Part shown: positions 1 through 5,866 of the stretch, piece after piece | Position numbering within the stretch: the stretch's first letter is position 1 | How the letters are laid out: each line of letters starts with the position of its first letter | Source: Oscillospiraceae bacterium | Lineage (GTDB): Bacteria > Bacillota > Clostridia > Oscillospirales > Oscillospiraceae | Direction: 5' to 3' | DNA length: 12,417 nucleotides | Assembly: GCA_016292445.1 (NCBI GenBank) | Contig: JAEDIN010000033.1 | Location: forward strand, 1-12,417 | Made by a program: the position numbers and the translations under genes | The notes under the pieces: generated by a model | Told to the model about the DNA's origin: nothing | The model's database searches: none | Seen by the model: the letters and a program-made list of their open reading frames with translations, nothing else

Positions 1-959
1 TCGAGGCACTTGCCGGCGGTCTCCATTTCGGCAAAGTAGTTGTAGTTGCCGCTGACTGCGCCGACCACGGAGGCGATCATGGCGTTTACATCAACGACCT
101 GCTTGTCAACAACGGTGGATACCCAGCCGCTGGTTCCGCAATAGACATGCGTATCGCCGACATTGACGCTGCCTGCTCCGACTCCGATGAGCGATGCGTC
201 GCCGCCGCCGCCGAACACCGGGGTGCCCGACTTAAGCCCGAGCTCGCCGGCTGCCTTTTCGGTCAGCTCGCCGGCCTTATCGGTGGTTTTAATAATGGGG
301 GCAAGGTGCTTTTTATCGACCTTATACATCCTGCAAAGCGCATCCGACCAGCCCTCGTGACCGCGGCGTGTATCATAAATGAGCGTTGCGAAGGCAGAGT
401 CCTCGGTCATGACGAGATTGCCCGTGCATTTGCCCACAAGGTAGTCCTTGACATCAAGCCAATACTTGACCTTGTCGAAAATCTCCGGCTCATGGTTTTG
501 CACCCACTTGTATTTCCATACGGGGTCTTTGACGCTTGAGGCTACGGCACGGTTTATGCGCAGGGATTTGAGGGTCTTGAACAGATTGCCGCCGGCTATC
601 TCAATGCCGCCGCAAATGCCGTCTTTATGCTCCCGCTTTGCACGCTGATCCATGTAGCTCATGGGTCTGCGCAGAGCCTTGCCGTTTTCGTCGACAAGCA
701 CTATGCCCTGCATCTGCGAGCAGAATGAAATGCCCTCGATGCTTTCGCCGGTCAGTCCTGCCTTGCCGAGAGCCTTTTTTGTAGTGGAGCACATCGCCTG
801 CCACCACTCGTCGCAGTCCTGCTCTGCCTCGCCGTTTTCGCCGATATACAGGCCGTAGCCCTCGTTTGCATCGGCGATAAGCGTTATCTTGTCTTCAAGG
901 GAAAAAATACAGGTCTTTACGCCCGTTGTGCCGATGTCATATGCCAGTACATATGCCAT
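1..959 (-). CDS. FGGY-family carbohydrate kinase, xylulokinase-like (3' end outside window)
   Basis: Reading the minus strand from ATG at 959 gives 319 codons that run off the left edge, so roughly the last third of a usual ~500-residue FGGY kinase is missing. Residues 8-15 (DIGTTGVK) are the N-terminal phosphate-binding motif of the ASKHA fold. SYMDQRA at 101-107 matches the sugar-binding M-D-x-R region, GGGGDA at 250-255 carries the likely catalytic Asp254, and GTSGWVS at 275-281 is the second phosphate-binding turn. These enzymes phosphorylate ketoses or polyols with ATP in the cytoplasm. An AGGAAG site precedes the start. It lies 92 bp behind the tetR gene and is probably the distal gene of the aldolase operon. 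No strong separate promoter is visible, only a weak TTGTCA/TCAAAT pair. Kinase plus class II aldolase fits sequential phosphorylation and cleavage of a sugar, but the substrate cannot be read; xylulokinase is only the nearest-looking subgroup. Confidence 0.88.
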   Translation of the reverse strand, partial: MAYVLAYDIGTTGVKTCIFSLEDKITLIADANEGYGLYIGENGEAEQDCDEWWQAMCSTTKKALGKAGLTGESIEGISFCSQMQGIVLVDENGKALRRPMSYMDQRAKREHKDGICGGIEIAGGNLFKTLKSLRINRAVASSVKDPVWKYKWVQNHEPEIFDKVKYWLDVKDYLVGKCTGNLVMTEDSAFATLIYDTRRGHEGWSDALCRMYKVDKKHLAPIIKTTDKAGELTEKAAGELGLKSGTPVFGGGGDASLIGVGAGSVNVGDTHVYCGTSGWVSTVVDKQVVDVNAMIASVVGAVSGNYNYFAEMETAGKCL

Positions 960-1011
960 TTCGCTTCTTCCTTTCAATTATTTGAGCCCAAGCTGACAGC
1001 CCTTGACAATA

Positions 1012-1056
1012 CGAAAGTATTCTCTGACAGGCGATAGGGGTTCGGCTCCCGTCAGC
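1012..1056 (+). repeat. 45-bp repeat copy A at the tetR/kinase junction
   Basis: This segment aligns without gaps to the minus strand of 4725-4769, with 36 of 45 positions identical by hand count. The shared core starts CGAAAG, continues CTGACAGGCG and TAGG, and ends GTCAGC. CTGAC (1024-1028) and GTCAG (1051-1055) form the arms of a hairpin. Just upstream, CAATAC-GAAA-GTATT (1007-1020) is a small GNRA-capped hairpin. The repeat runs into the tetR stop codon (1052-1054) and its last codon. It could be a remnant of a short mobile repeat or a shared RNA or regulatory element. Confidence 0.55.
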
Positions 1057-1681
1057 CTAAAGCTCCGTCAACAAACAGCAAAAGCTGCTTTATCATTTCC
1101 TCGTCTGCCGCTTCATCGTCGGCATCAATGCCGGTGTACATCGCAAGGCGCTGCTTGTAGTAATCGCAGCTATAGGTGAACTGGAGCATCATCAGCAGAT
1201 TGTCGAAGAAAAACGCCGCCTTTTCCGGTGAAATGTCGCTGCGCAGCTCTCCCGTCTGCTGTGCCTTGGCTATGTATGCGCCGTACACCTTTGCCGACAC
1301 ACCCTCGATCTCACTTGCAAGCTTCGCTGTCAGTGCCTTGTTGCTGCCCGTGGTTATCATATGGTACATCCTGATATAATCGCCGTGCCTGCGGCTGAAG
1401 CCGATGACCGTCCGAAACAGGCTTTCCGCCTTTCCGAAGGCGTTGTCATCGGAGTTTTCCACCTCGGCAAGCACACCCTCCAATATATCGAGGCTGTGAC
1501 GGAGACAGGCAAGGAACAGACCCTCCTTGTTCTTAAAATACTTAAACAGGACGCCTACGCTTATCCCCGCCTTGTGCGCTATGACATTTGTGTTTGCCCT
1601 GTCATAGCCCGAGTCGGCAAATTCACGGATGCCCGTCTCCATTATTTCGTTTATCTTTTCTTCGGTAAGCTTTCTTGCCAT
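1052..1681 (-). CDS. TetR/AcrR-family transcriptional regulator
   Basis: This is a 209-residue protein, the usual length for the family. The N-terminal ~55 residues form the TetR DNA-binding domain: a first helix (EKINEIMETGIREFADSGY), then a helix-turn-helix at about 28-47 (NVIAHKAGISVGVLFKYF) followed by the typical FKNKEGL segment. The remainder is helical and would hold the ligand pocket and dimer face; the ligand is unknown. ATG at 1681 is preceded by a modest AGGT site and lies 7 bp after the aldolase stop, so it is co-transcribed. Being inside the operon suggests autoregulation. The dyad at 4650-4665 on the operon promoter is a candidate operator. It might also act on the unrelated palindrome at 5834-5849 and 12313-12329, but nothing in the sequence shows this. 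Confidence 0.93.
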   Translation of the reverse strand: MARKLTEEKINEIMETGIREFADSGYDRANTNVIAHKAGISVGVLFKYFKNKEGLFLACLRHSLDILEGVLAEVENSDDNAFGKAESLFRTVIGFSRRHGDYIRMYHMITTGSNKALTAKLASEIEGVSAKVYGAYIAKAQQTGELRSDISPEKAAFFFDNLLMMLQFTYSCDYYKQRLAMYTGIDADDEAADEEMIKQLLLFVDGALG

Positions 1682-1688
1682 ATCAAAC

Positions 1689-2690
1689 CTATTTCAGCTT
1701 AGAATACTTCATCAGATACACCGTGCGCTGCAAAAGTGCGTCAAAATACTCAAGGTAATGACGCTTGCCGCAGGCCTCGGAATAGAGCTTGGCGAGGCAG
1801 TTTTTCTCCAGAACACTCGCCACGGCCTCCGCCTCGTCGGGTGAGTTGCCGGTGCATATTGCGCCCAGTCCGTGCAGCAAAACCGCGTTGCGGTTTGCAA
1901 GGTGCTTTGCCGCTTTTTTCTCCCAGCCGCCTTTGACCCTGATGCAGGCAAAATCCGTACCGCCTATCTGCGCCATGTCGTCTATCATGGGACGCACCGA
2001 GCCGCGCTTTTTGCTCACGGCATAAACCGCCGGAGTGTTGACAAGCAATGCCGACAATCCGTTCAGCTCCTCCGAAAGCTCCTGCGGCAGCACAAAGCCG
2101 CAATCCTCCGGAGTGTCGAGAATTACCCGTTTAAGCACCTCCGCCCTGCAAATTTCCTCAAGTCGCAAACTCACGGAGAAAGCGTTTTCAATGTCCGTGC
2201 CGAGGCACAGCGCGCCGTGGTAGCGCATGAAAAACGCGTTCGAGCCGAGATTTGCCTGTATCGCCTCGGAGACCTTGTTTTTGAGCTTTTTGGTCGAGGA
2301 TATGCCGTATTCGGCGCAGGGAACGATGTTGCCCAAGCTCTCATCGCCGGTGACGAGTGCCTCGCCGAGCGTGCCGAAGGCGGTGGCGTAAAGCTGATGG
2401 GTGTGGATGACAAAGTTTATGTCGGGACGGTATTTGTAGCTTTCGGCGTGGATGCCCTTTTCGCTTGAGGGCTTGACATCGCCCTCATACCTGCAGTCGG
2501 CAATATTCACAGTCACGATATCGTCGGGTGTGAGGGTGTCATAGGCTTTGCCGCTGGGGGTGATGACAAACTGCGTGTCGGATATCCTTGCACTGATGTT
2601 GCCCCATGTGCGTGCAATGAGACCTGCCTCGCACAGTCTGTGACCTGCCTCGATAACAAGCCTTACGGCTTCATTCTTCTCAATAGCCAT
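1689..2690 (-). CDS. Class II aldolase/adducin-family protein with a degenerate second domain
   Basis: The protein has 333 residues, whereas single-domain class II aldolases such as FucA or AraD have about 215-230. The first domain (about 1-195) is intact: GN at 30-31 and TPSG at 44-47 (phosphate binding), SSE at 75-77 with the catalytic Glu77, HTH with zinc ligands His96 and His98, and the third zinc ligand His158 in RYHGALCLG. Residues about 210-305 look like a shortened second copy: PMIDDMAQIGG at 234-244 and NAVLLHGLGAICTG at 268-281 echo the family's C-terminal half, but no HxH zinc pair is present. Such enzymes cleave or epimerise sugar phosphates, commonly to DHAP or glycolaldehyde plus an aldehyde. 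ATG at 2690 overlaps the aminotransferase stop in TAATG, so translation is probably coupled; its own ribosome site is weak (AAGAAG). The substrate is unknown. Confidence 0.88.
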   Translation of the reverse strand: MAIEKNEAVRLVIEAGHRLCEAGLIARTWGNISARISDTQFVITPSGKAYDTLTPDDIVTVNIADCRYEGDVKPSSEKGIHAESYKYRPDINFVIHTHQLYATAFGTLGEALVTGDESLGNIVPCAEYGISSTKKLKNKVSEAIQANLGSNAFFMRYHGALCLGTDIENAFSVSLRLEEICRAEVLKRVILDTPEDCGFVLPQELSEELNGLSALLVNTPAVYAVSKKRGSVRPMIDDMAQIGGTDFACIRVKGGWEKKAAKHLANRNAVLLHGLGAICTGNSPDEAEAVASVLEKNCLAKLYSEACGKRHYLEYFDALLQRTVYLMKYSKLK

Positions 2691-4177
2691 TACTTCTTAC
2701 CCAGCTTACCGCAGTTTGCAAACACACGGTCGAAACGGCGCAGTACATCGTCGATGTCCTCCTCGGTGTAGGCTGCGCTGGTGTAAAGGCGTGAGCCTGC
2801 CAGAGTTACGATTCCCTCTGCCATGTATGCTGCGCCGATGTGCTGCATCTCCTTTTTGCGCTTGCTCGTTTCGCTCAAAACGCCGGGGATGAGCCAGGGC
2901 TTTGCCCAGTCAATTTCAAAGTGCATGGTTGCAGCATTGTCAAGGTGGCAAACGCTGCCCTGATTGAAAGCGACAAACGGAAGATCGTGCTTCTTGATAA
3001 GCTCCTGAAGACCCTTGGTGAGCCTGTCGCCCATGCGTCCTGCAACCTCGCAGGCGTTGCGCTTTTCAATTTCGCAGATGGCGGTGTAGCCTGCAACGCA
3101 GGAGATGGGGGTTGCAGCCATAGTGCCGCCGCACATCGCCTTTGTGACCTTCTTGCCGCCTGCGTCAAGGCCTGCGCCGAGGTGAGCCATGCAGTCGTCA
3201 TGACCGCCGATGCCGCCGGCGCCGGGATAGCCGCCGGCTATGATCTTGCCGAAGATGGTGAGGTCGGGGTCGATGCCGTAGAAGCCCTGCGCGCCGCTAA
3301 GGCCGATGCGGAAGCCGGAAACGACCTCGTCGCATACAAGCAGTGCGCCGTACTTATGGGCAAGCTCCTGGCAGCCCCGAACGAATTCCTTGCTCACGGG
3401 GCGGGTGCCGCTTTCAGGACCGATGGGTTCAATGTAAACGGCAGCGGTGCCGCCGATGAGCTGATTTTTCTTGAGCTTGCGCTCGAGATCCTCAAGGTCG
3501 TTGGGGAAAAACTCGTCCGTGTGCTTAAAGACAAAGTTGGGAACGCCGGGGCTTTGCAGACCCTTTGTGCCGGGGATACGCATACCGTAGGCGAGCTGGT
3601 CCGACCAGCCGTGATACGCGCCGCCCATTTTAAGGACATTCTTTTTGCCGGTCTTGAGGCGTGCAACGCGAAGTGCGCACATACAGGCCTCCGTACCCGA
3701 GCCGAGCATACGGAACTTATCGACCGAGGGAACGCAATCGCTGATTTTCTTTGCCAGCTTGTATTCGTACTCGTGGAAAAGTCCGGTGGACGGGCCGCAG
3801 GTGTTGAGAAGATCGATGACCGCCTCCTTGACTACGGGATCGTTGCTGCCGAGAATGGTCGGGCCGCCTGCCTGCAAAAGGTCGTAGTACCAGTTGCCGT
3901 CAAGGTCGTAGAGCTTGTTGCCCTCGGCCTTGGTGATGACGATGGGGAACGGGTGGTTGAAGGCGAGGTTGTGCTGAACGCCGCCGGGGATGTAGTTTTT
4001 TGCCTCGCTTATCATTGCCTTGGATTTGGGGCACTTTTTCTCGAAGTACTCCTCCTCGTATTCCTTGAGCTTCTCGGGTCTTACCGAGTAGATGGGCTTT
4101 TTCTTAAGTTCGTCGAGCTGCCTGGTGACAGCCTCGGCGTCGAGATATTCGTCAATTGCAAATCCGTTGTAAGCCAT
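2690..4177 (-). CDS. Class III PLP-dependent aminotransferase, glutamate-1-semialdehyde aminomutase-like
   Basis: This is a 495-residue fold-type I PLP enzyme. Visible motifs are IPGGVQHN at 63-70, the cofactor phosphate loop GSGTEA at 159-164, AYHGW at 187-191, CDEVVSGFR at 282-290 with the PLP-nitrogen-binding Asp283, and GKIIAGGYPGAGGIGG at 310-325 with the Schiff-base Lys311. The pattern is that of HemL-like class III enzymes, but there is a ~50-residue N-terminal extension and no haem genes lie nearby, so a role in haem synthesis is unlikely. It probably transfers or migrates an amino group on an aldehyde or ketone in the same pathway as the aldolase and kinase. The start has a strong AAGGAGG site inside the gtrA tail, and its ATG overlaps the gtrA stop (TAATG). 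The TAATG at its own end couples it to the aldolase. Confidence 0.9.
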   Translation of the reverse strand: MAYNGFAIDEYLDAEAVTRQLDELKKKPIYSVRPEKLKEYEEEYFEKKCPKSKAMISEAKNYIPGGVQHNLAFNHPFPIVITKAEGNKLYDLDGNWYYDLLQAGGPTILGSNDPVVKEAVIDLLNTCGPSTGLFHEYEYKLAKKISDCVPSVDKFRMLGSGTEACMCALRVARLKTGKKNVLKMGGAYHGWSDQLAYGMRIPGTKGLQSPGVPNFVFKHTDEFFPNDLEDLERKLKKNQLIGGTAAVYIEPIGPESGTRPVSKEFVRGCQELAHKYGALLVCDEVVSGFRIGLSGAQGFYGIDPDLTIFGKIIAGGYPGAGGIGGHDDCMAHLGAGLDAGGKKVTKAMCGGTMAATPISCVAGYTAICEIEKRNACEVAGRMGDRLTKGLQELIKKHDLPFVAFNQGSVCHLDNAATMHFEIDWAKPWLIPGVLSETSKRKKEMQHIGAAYMAEGIVTLAGSRLYTSAAYTEEDIDDVLRRFDRVFANCGKLGKK

Positions 4178-4617
4178 TATTTCTTTTCCTCCTTAGCTTG
4201 CTTTTTCTTTGCTATGCTGTTTGTGTCCATGGATTTTCTGTACACTACCTTGCTGTCCCAAAGATATTCAAGCGACAGATTAAGTGCCATGTTGATTGCA
4301 AGCACCACATATTCGTTCCAGCCGTTTACATCCGCCAGAATGTGCTGCAGCCATATCGTGAAGGGAGCAAACGGAACATAGAACAAAAATACCAGCGCCA
4401 TCGCCTTTGGTACATTCTCCGCACTCTGGAAAGTGAACTTCCTGTTGAAGGTGAAGTTCCACAGAACGCTCAGCACGAGCGCAATCGTGTAGCACACATA
4501 GTGGCCGGGGATCTTGATGACCTCCTCGCAGAGGACCATCGCCACAGTTTCGATTATTCCCGCGCTTGCCGAGAACAACACGAATTTTATAACTCGCAGA
4601 GTTTCCTTCTTTTTCAT
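4177..4617 (-). CDS. GtrA-family membrane protein
   Basis: The chosen start is ATG at 4617, because AGGAGG (4623-4628) sits 5 nt before it. An in-frame upstream ATG at 4665 lies at the predicted transcript start and has no such site. The 146-residue product has four predicted membrane helices, the repeated GtrA signature (WNFTFNRKFTFQ near the second helix and NLSLEYLWDSKVVYR at the end of the fourth) and a very basic C-terminal tail rich in KKK/EEKK. GtrA proteins are thought to help move lipid-linked sugars across the membrane during cell-surface polysaccharide decoration. Here it leads a metabolic operon with no glycosyltransferase visible, so its job in this context is unclear. Confidence 0.88.
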   Translation of the reverse strand: MKKKETLRVIKFVLFSASAGIIETVAMVLCEEVIKIPGHYVCYTIALVLSVLWNFTFNRKFTFQSAENVPKAMALVFLFYVPFAPFTIWLQHILADVNGWNEYVVLAINMALNLSLEYLWDSKVVYRKSMDTNSIAKKKQAKEEKK

Positions 4618-4622
4618 TTGCT

Positions 4623-4628
4623 CCTCCT
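4623..4628 (-). promoter_or_regulatory. Ribosome binding site deciding the gtrA start
   Basis: AGGAGG on the minus strand, 5 nt before ATG 4617. It favours this start over the upstream in-frame ATG at 4665. Confidence 0.85.
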
Positions 4629-4649
4629 GTTGGACGAATTTTTCGTTTC

Positions 4650-4665
4650 GTGAGCGATGACTCAC
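4650..4665. promoter_or_regulatory. Dyad at the gtrA-operon transcript start, candidate operator
   Basis: GTGAG (4650-4654), six bases, then CTCAC (4661-4665) form an inverted repeat. With the -10 box at 4677-4682, transcription should start near 4670, so the dyad lies at about +5 to +20. That is a typical repressor position. The operon-encoded TetR protein is the obvious candidate binder (inference). It differs from the 16-base palindrome shared by the two right-hand operons. Confidence 0.4.
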
Positions 4666-4676
4666 ACTTTTATTTT

Positions 4677-4705
4677 AATATATGCCTGTAAACCGCGCTT
4701 GTCAA
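4677..4705 (-). promoter_or_regulatory. Sigma-A-type promoter of the gtrA-aminotransferase-aldolase-tetR-kinase operon
   Basis: The minus strand shows a perfect -35 TTGACA (4705-4700), a 17-bp spacer and the -10 TATATT (4682-4677), one mismatch from consensus. The expected start near 4670 gives a leader of about 53 nt before the gtrA ATG. Confidence 0.8.
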
Positions 4706-4724
4706 TCCCGTTTTAGTTAATTAA

Positions 4725-4769
4725 GCTGACAAAAGTCGAACGCCTACCGCCTGTCAGTGCATCCTTTCG
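4725..4769 (-). repeat. 45-bp repeat copy B upstream of the gtrA promoter
   Basis: The minus strand aligns to 1012-1056 at 36 of 45 positions without gaps, from CGAAAG (4769) to GTCAGC (4725). It forms one edge of the larger dyad-rich element at 4725-4860 and ends about 20 bp upstream of the -35 box of the gtrA operon. Confidence 0.55.
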
Positions 4770-4860
4770 GCTATTTCCGCCTTTTTTGCCTTGATGGGCG
4801 TAAGCCCACCTGCGCCAAAGAAAGCCGAAAACACCTCGAAAAAACACTACTGACAGGTGC
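4725..4860. repeat. Nested-dyad element: MITE-like repeat or structured RNA
   Basis: This non-coding block has concentric inverted repeats. The outer arms are CCTGTCAGT (4750-4758) and ACTGACAGG (4849-4857). The middle arms are TTTCGGCT (4765-4772) and AGCCGAAA (4823-4830). The central hairpin is TGGGC-GTAA-GCCCA (4795-4808), with a GNRA loop on the plus strand. Nested arms with a common axis fit either a folded RNA or a short non-autonomous repeat. One edge is duplicated at 1012-1056, which favours a dispersed repeat. A weak plus-strand reading frame (4757-5065) crosses it without a convincing ribosome site and is not annotated as a gene. Confidence 0.5.
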
Positions 4861-5004
4861 TTTGCAGTTTTGGGAGAGATGGTTTTCGTTCAGGCAAGAC
4901 AAAGTCCGCAGGCAATACTTGTCTGTATTGGCAAGGGATTTAACGCAGCATGAACGGAAAGCAGCCTGCCAGAACCGGCAGGTGTCCGGCTTTCGTCAGC
5001 TCAA
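4861..5004. other. Gene-free stretch with further small hairpins
   Basis: No gene or promoter is convincing here. Two more dyads are visible: CAATAC (4913-4918) with GTATTG (4925-4930), and a compound hairpin of GAAAGC (4957-4962) and CCTGCC (4965-4970) with GGCAGG (4977-4982) and GCTTTC (4989-4994). With the element to the left and the terminator to the right, the 449 bp between 4618 and 5066 hold no supported coding sequence and are unusually rich in potential structure. Confidence 0.45.
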
Positions 5005-5048
5005 ACGAAAATGCCGCAGGAATTTCTCCCTGCGGCGGATATTTTCGT
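5005..5048 (-). terminator. Rho-independent terminator after the membrane-anchored protein gene
   Basis: GCCGCAGG (5013-5020) and CCTGCGGC (5029-5036) form an 8-bp GC stem with an 8-nt loop. The outer arms ACGAAAAT (5005-5012) and ATTTTCGT (5041-5048) extend the pairing around a small bulge. On the minus strand the stem is followed by ATTTTCGTTT, 31 bp past the stop codon at 5067. It could also work on the plus strand. Confidence 0.7.
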
Positions 5049-5066
5049 CGTTTTGTATTGATTAAT

Positions 5067-5672
5067 TTACTTTGCGGTGATAGTCAGCGAGTCCAAAATT
5101 GCGACGACCATCGGATTAATGGGCAGCTTCTCTGCCTCCTCCGCGCTTTCATCGACCATGGAAACGACATTGATGAGCAGATAGTCGGCACTTGCACCCT
5201 CGATGGGGAATGCAAGGGTGTAGTTTCTGCCGTTAAAGTAGCTGATGCCGGTGATGCCGTTGCAGGTGATGGGGTTTACATTTGCAAAGCGTTCCTTGAC
5301 CTCCTCGGTCATGGCGGCAAAATCATCGCCTGCATAGTAGGCGGCATACTCTGCCTGGAGAGCGAAATCCTCGCCGTAAATGACTGCTGCGTGTGAGTCG
5401 CCGGTGGGAACGAGGAAGCCCTCGGATACCTCGCTGTAGGTGCAAGTATCGGCATCGTAGGTAAGCGATACATCAACGGTCTTTGCATCCTTAAAGCCGG
5501 AAGCAAAGCTGTAAACGCCGGTCTTGGGTTTTGCGATGACGGGCTTTGCCGGCTTCTTGCCGCCTGCGGTCTTTGCCTGCTTGGGTTCGCTTCCCTTAGA
5601 CTTCTTGGTAAGCAGCAGAGCCGCAGCAGCGGCCGCCGCGCCGACGGGAGCTATGATAAGCCATTTTTTCAT
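5067..5672 (-). CDS. Small membrane-anchored protein of unknown function
   Basis: ATG at 5672 is chosen because GGAGG (5681-5685) lies 8 nt upstream; the longer in-frame start at 5717 falls within the likely -10 box. The 201-residue product starts MKKW followed by a hydrophobic, alanine-rich segment (about 4-21), a single signal-anchor helix or signal peptide without a lipobox cysteine. A Lys/Pro/Ala-rich linker follows (about 22-50), then an acidic ~150-residue domain that would lie outside the membrane. That domain ends in a pattern (YTLAFPIEG, YLLINVV, AILDSLTI) resembling small secreted alpha/beta domains in which a hydrophobic strand precedes a final ILDSL helix or strand. I do not recognise the family. 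It is a single-gene unit with its own promoter and terminator. Confidence 0.75.
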   Translation of the reverse strand: MKKWLIIAPVGAAAAAAALLLTKKSKGSEPKQAKTAGGKKPAKPVIAKPKTGVYSFASGFKDAKTVDVSLTYDADTCTYSEVSEGFLVPTGDSHAAVIYGEDFALQAEYAAYYAGDDFAAMTEEVKERFANVNPITCNGITGISYFNGRNYTLAFPIEGASADYLLINVVSMVDESAEEAEKLPINPMVVAILDSLTITAK

Positions 5673-5716
5673 TATACTGACCTCCGTAAAGTTTGTTCTG
5701 CATTTAATATATGCCA

Positions 5717-5746
5717 ATTTTAATCCAACTGCACTTATATAGTCAA
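5717..5746 (-). promoter_or_regulatory. Promoter of the membrane-anchored protein gene, with overlapping dyad
   Basis: The minus strand shows TTGACT (5746-5741), an 18-bp spacer and TAAAAT (5722-5717), each one mismatch from consensus. GCACTT (5731-5736) and AAGTGC (5745-5750) form an inverted repeat around the -35 box, so a regulator bound there could block polymerase. Confidence 0.6.
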
Positions 5747-5804
5747 GTGCAAATATATATTATCTCGGCTGTGTATAAACTATTTGCAACAAGATGCTTG
5801 TATT

Positions 5805-5834
5805 TTAACAAAGTCGGTGTTAGACTGATATTAT
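5805..5834 (+). promoter_or_regulatory. Promoter of the VWA-LRR-AAA+ operon
   Basis: TTAACA (5805-5810), an 18-bp spacer and TATTAT (5829-5834), each one mismatch from consensus. The start is expected near 5841, giving a very short leader of about 26 nt. A dyad ACAAG-ATG-CTTGT (5789-5801) lies just upstream of the -35 box and might be an activator site. Confidence 0.6.
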
Positions 5835-5849
5835 TGTGAAGTGTTCACA
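5834..5849 (+). promoter_or_regulatory. Shared operator, copy 1 (VWA-LRR-AAA+ operon)
   Basis: TTGTGAAGTGTTCACA contains the palindrome TGTGAA-N3-TTCACA. It overlaps the last base of the -10 box, spans the expected start and ends 5 bp before the AGGAGGG ribosome site. The same 16 bases, in the same orientation to transcription, are at 12329-12314 before the oxidoreductase operon. The 3-base centre distinguishes it from the published Rex (TTGTGAA-N4-TTCACAA) and CRP (TGTGA-N6-TCACA) consensus sites, though it resembles both. Confidence 0.75.
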
Positions 5850-5866
5850 CAAAAGGAGGGAAAACG

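Noticed and set aside
2690..4177. Calling the aminotransferase hemL (haem biosynthesis)
   Set aside because: The fold and motifs are HemL-like, but the N-terminal extension and catabolic neighbours do not fit tetrapyrrole synthesis.
2840..4381. 513-codon open frame on the plus strand opposite the aminotransferase and gtrA
   Set aside because: Its product lacks recognisable motifs, is low-complexity (Ala/Val/Glu/Leu-rich), and lies exactly antisense to a gene with complete PLP-enzyme motifs. It is a codon-bias shadow.
4757..5065. 102-codon plus-strand frame across the nested-dyad element
   Set aside because: No convincing ribosome site, the sequence is dominated by inverted repeats, and the composition is unlike the neighbouring genes. 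It could be a chance frame in a repeat, though a repeat-borne peptide cannot be fully excluded.
5834..5849. Assignment of the shared palindrome to Rex or CRP
   Set aside because: The arms match the Rex consensus, but the centre has 3 bases rather than 4, and the CRP spacing would need TGTGA-N6-TCACA (here N5). The regulator is left unassigned.
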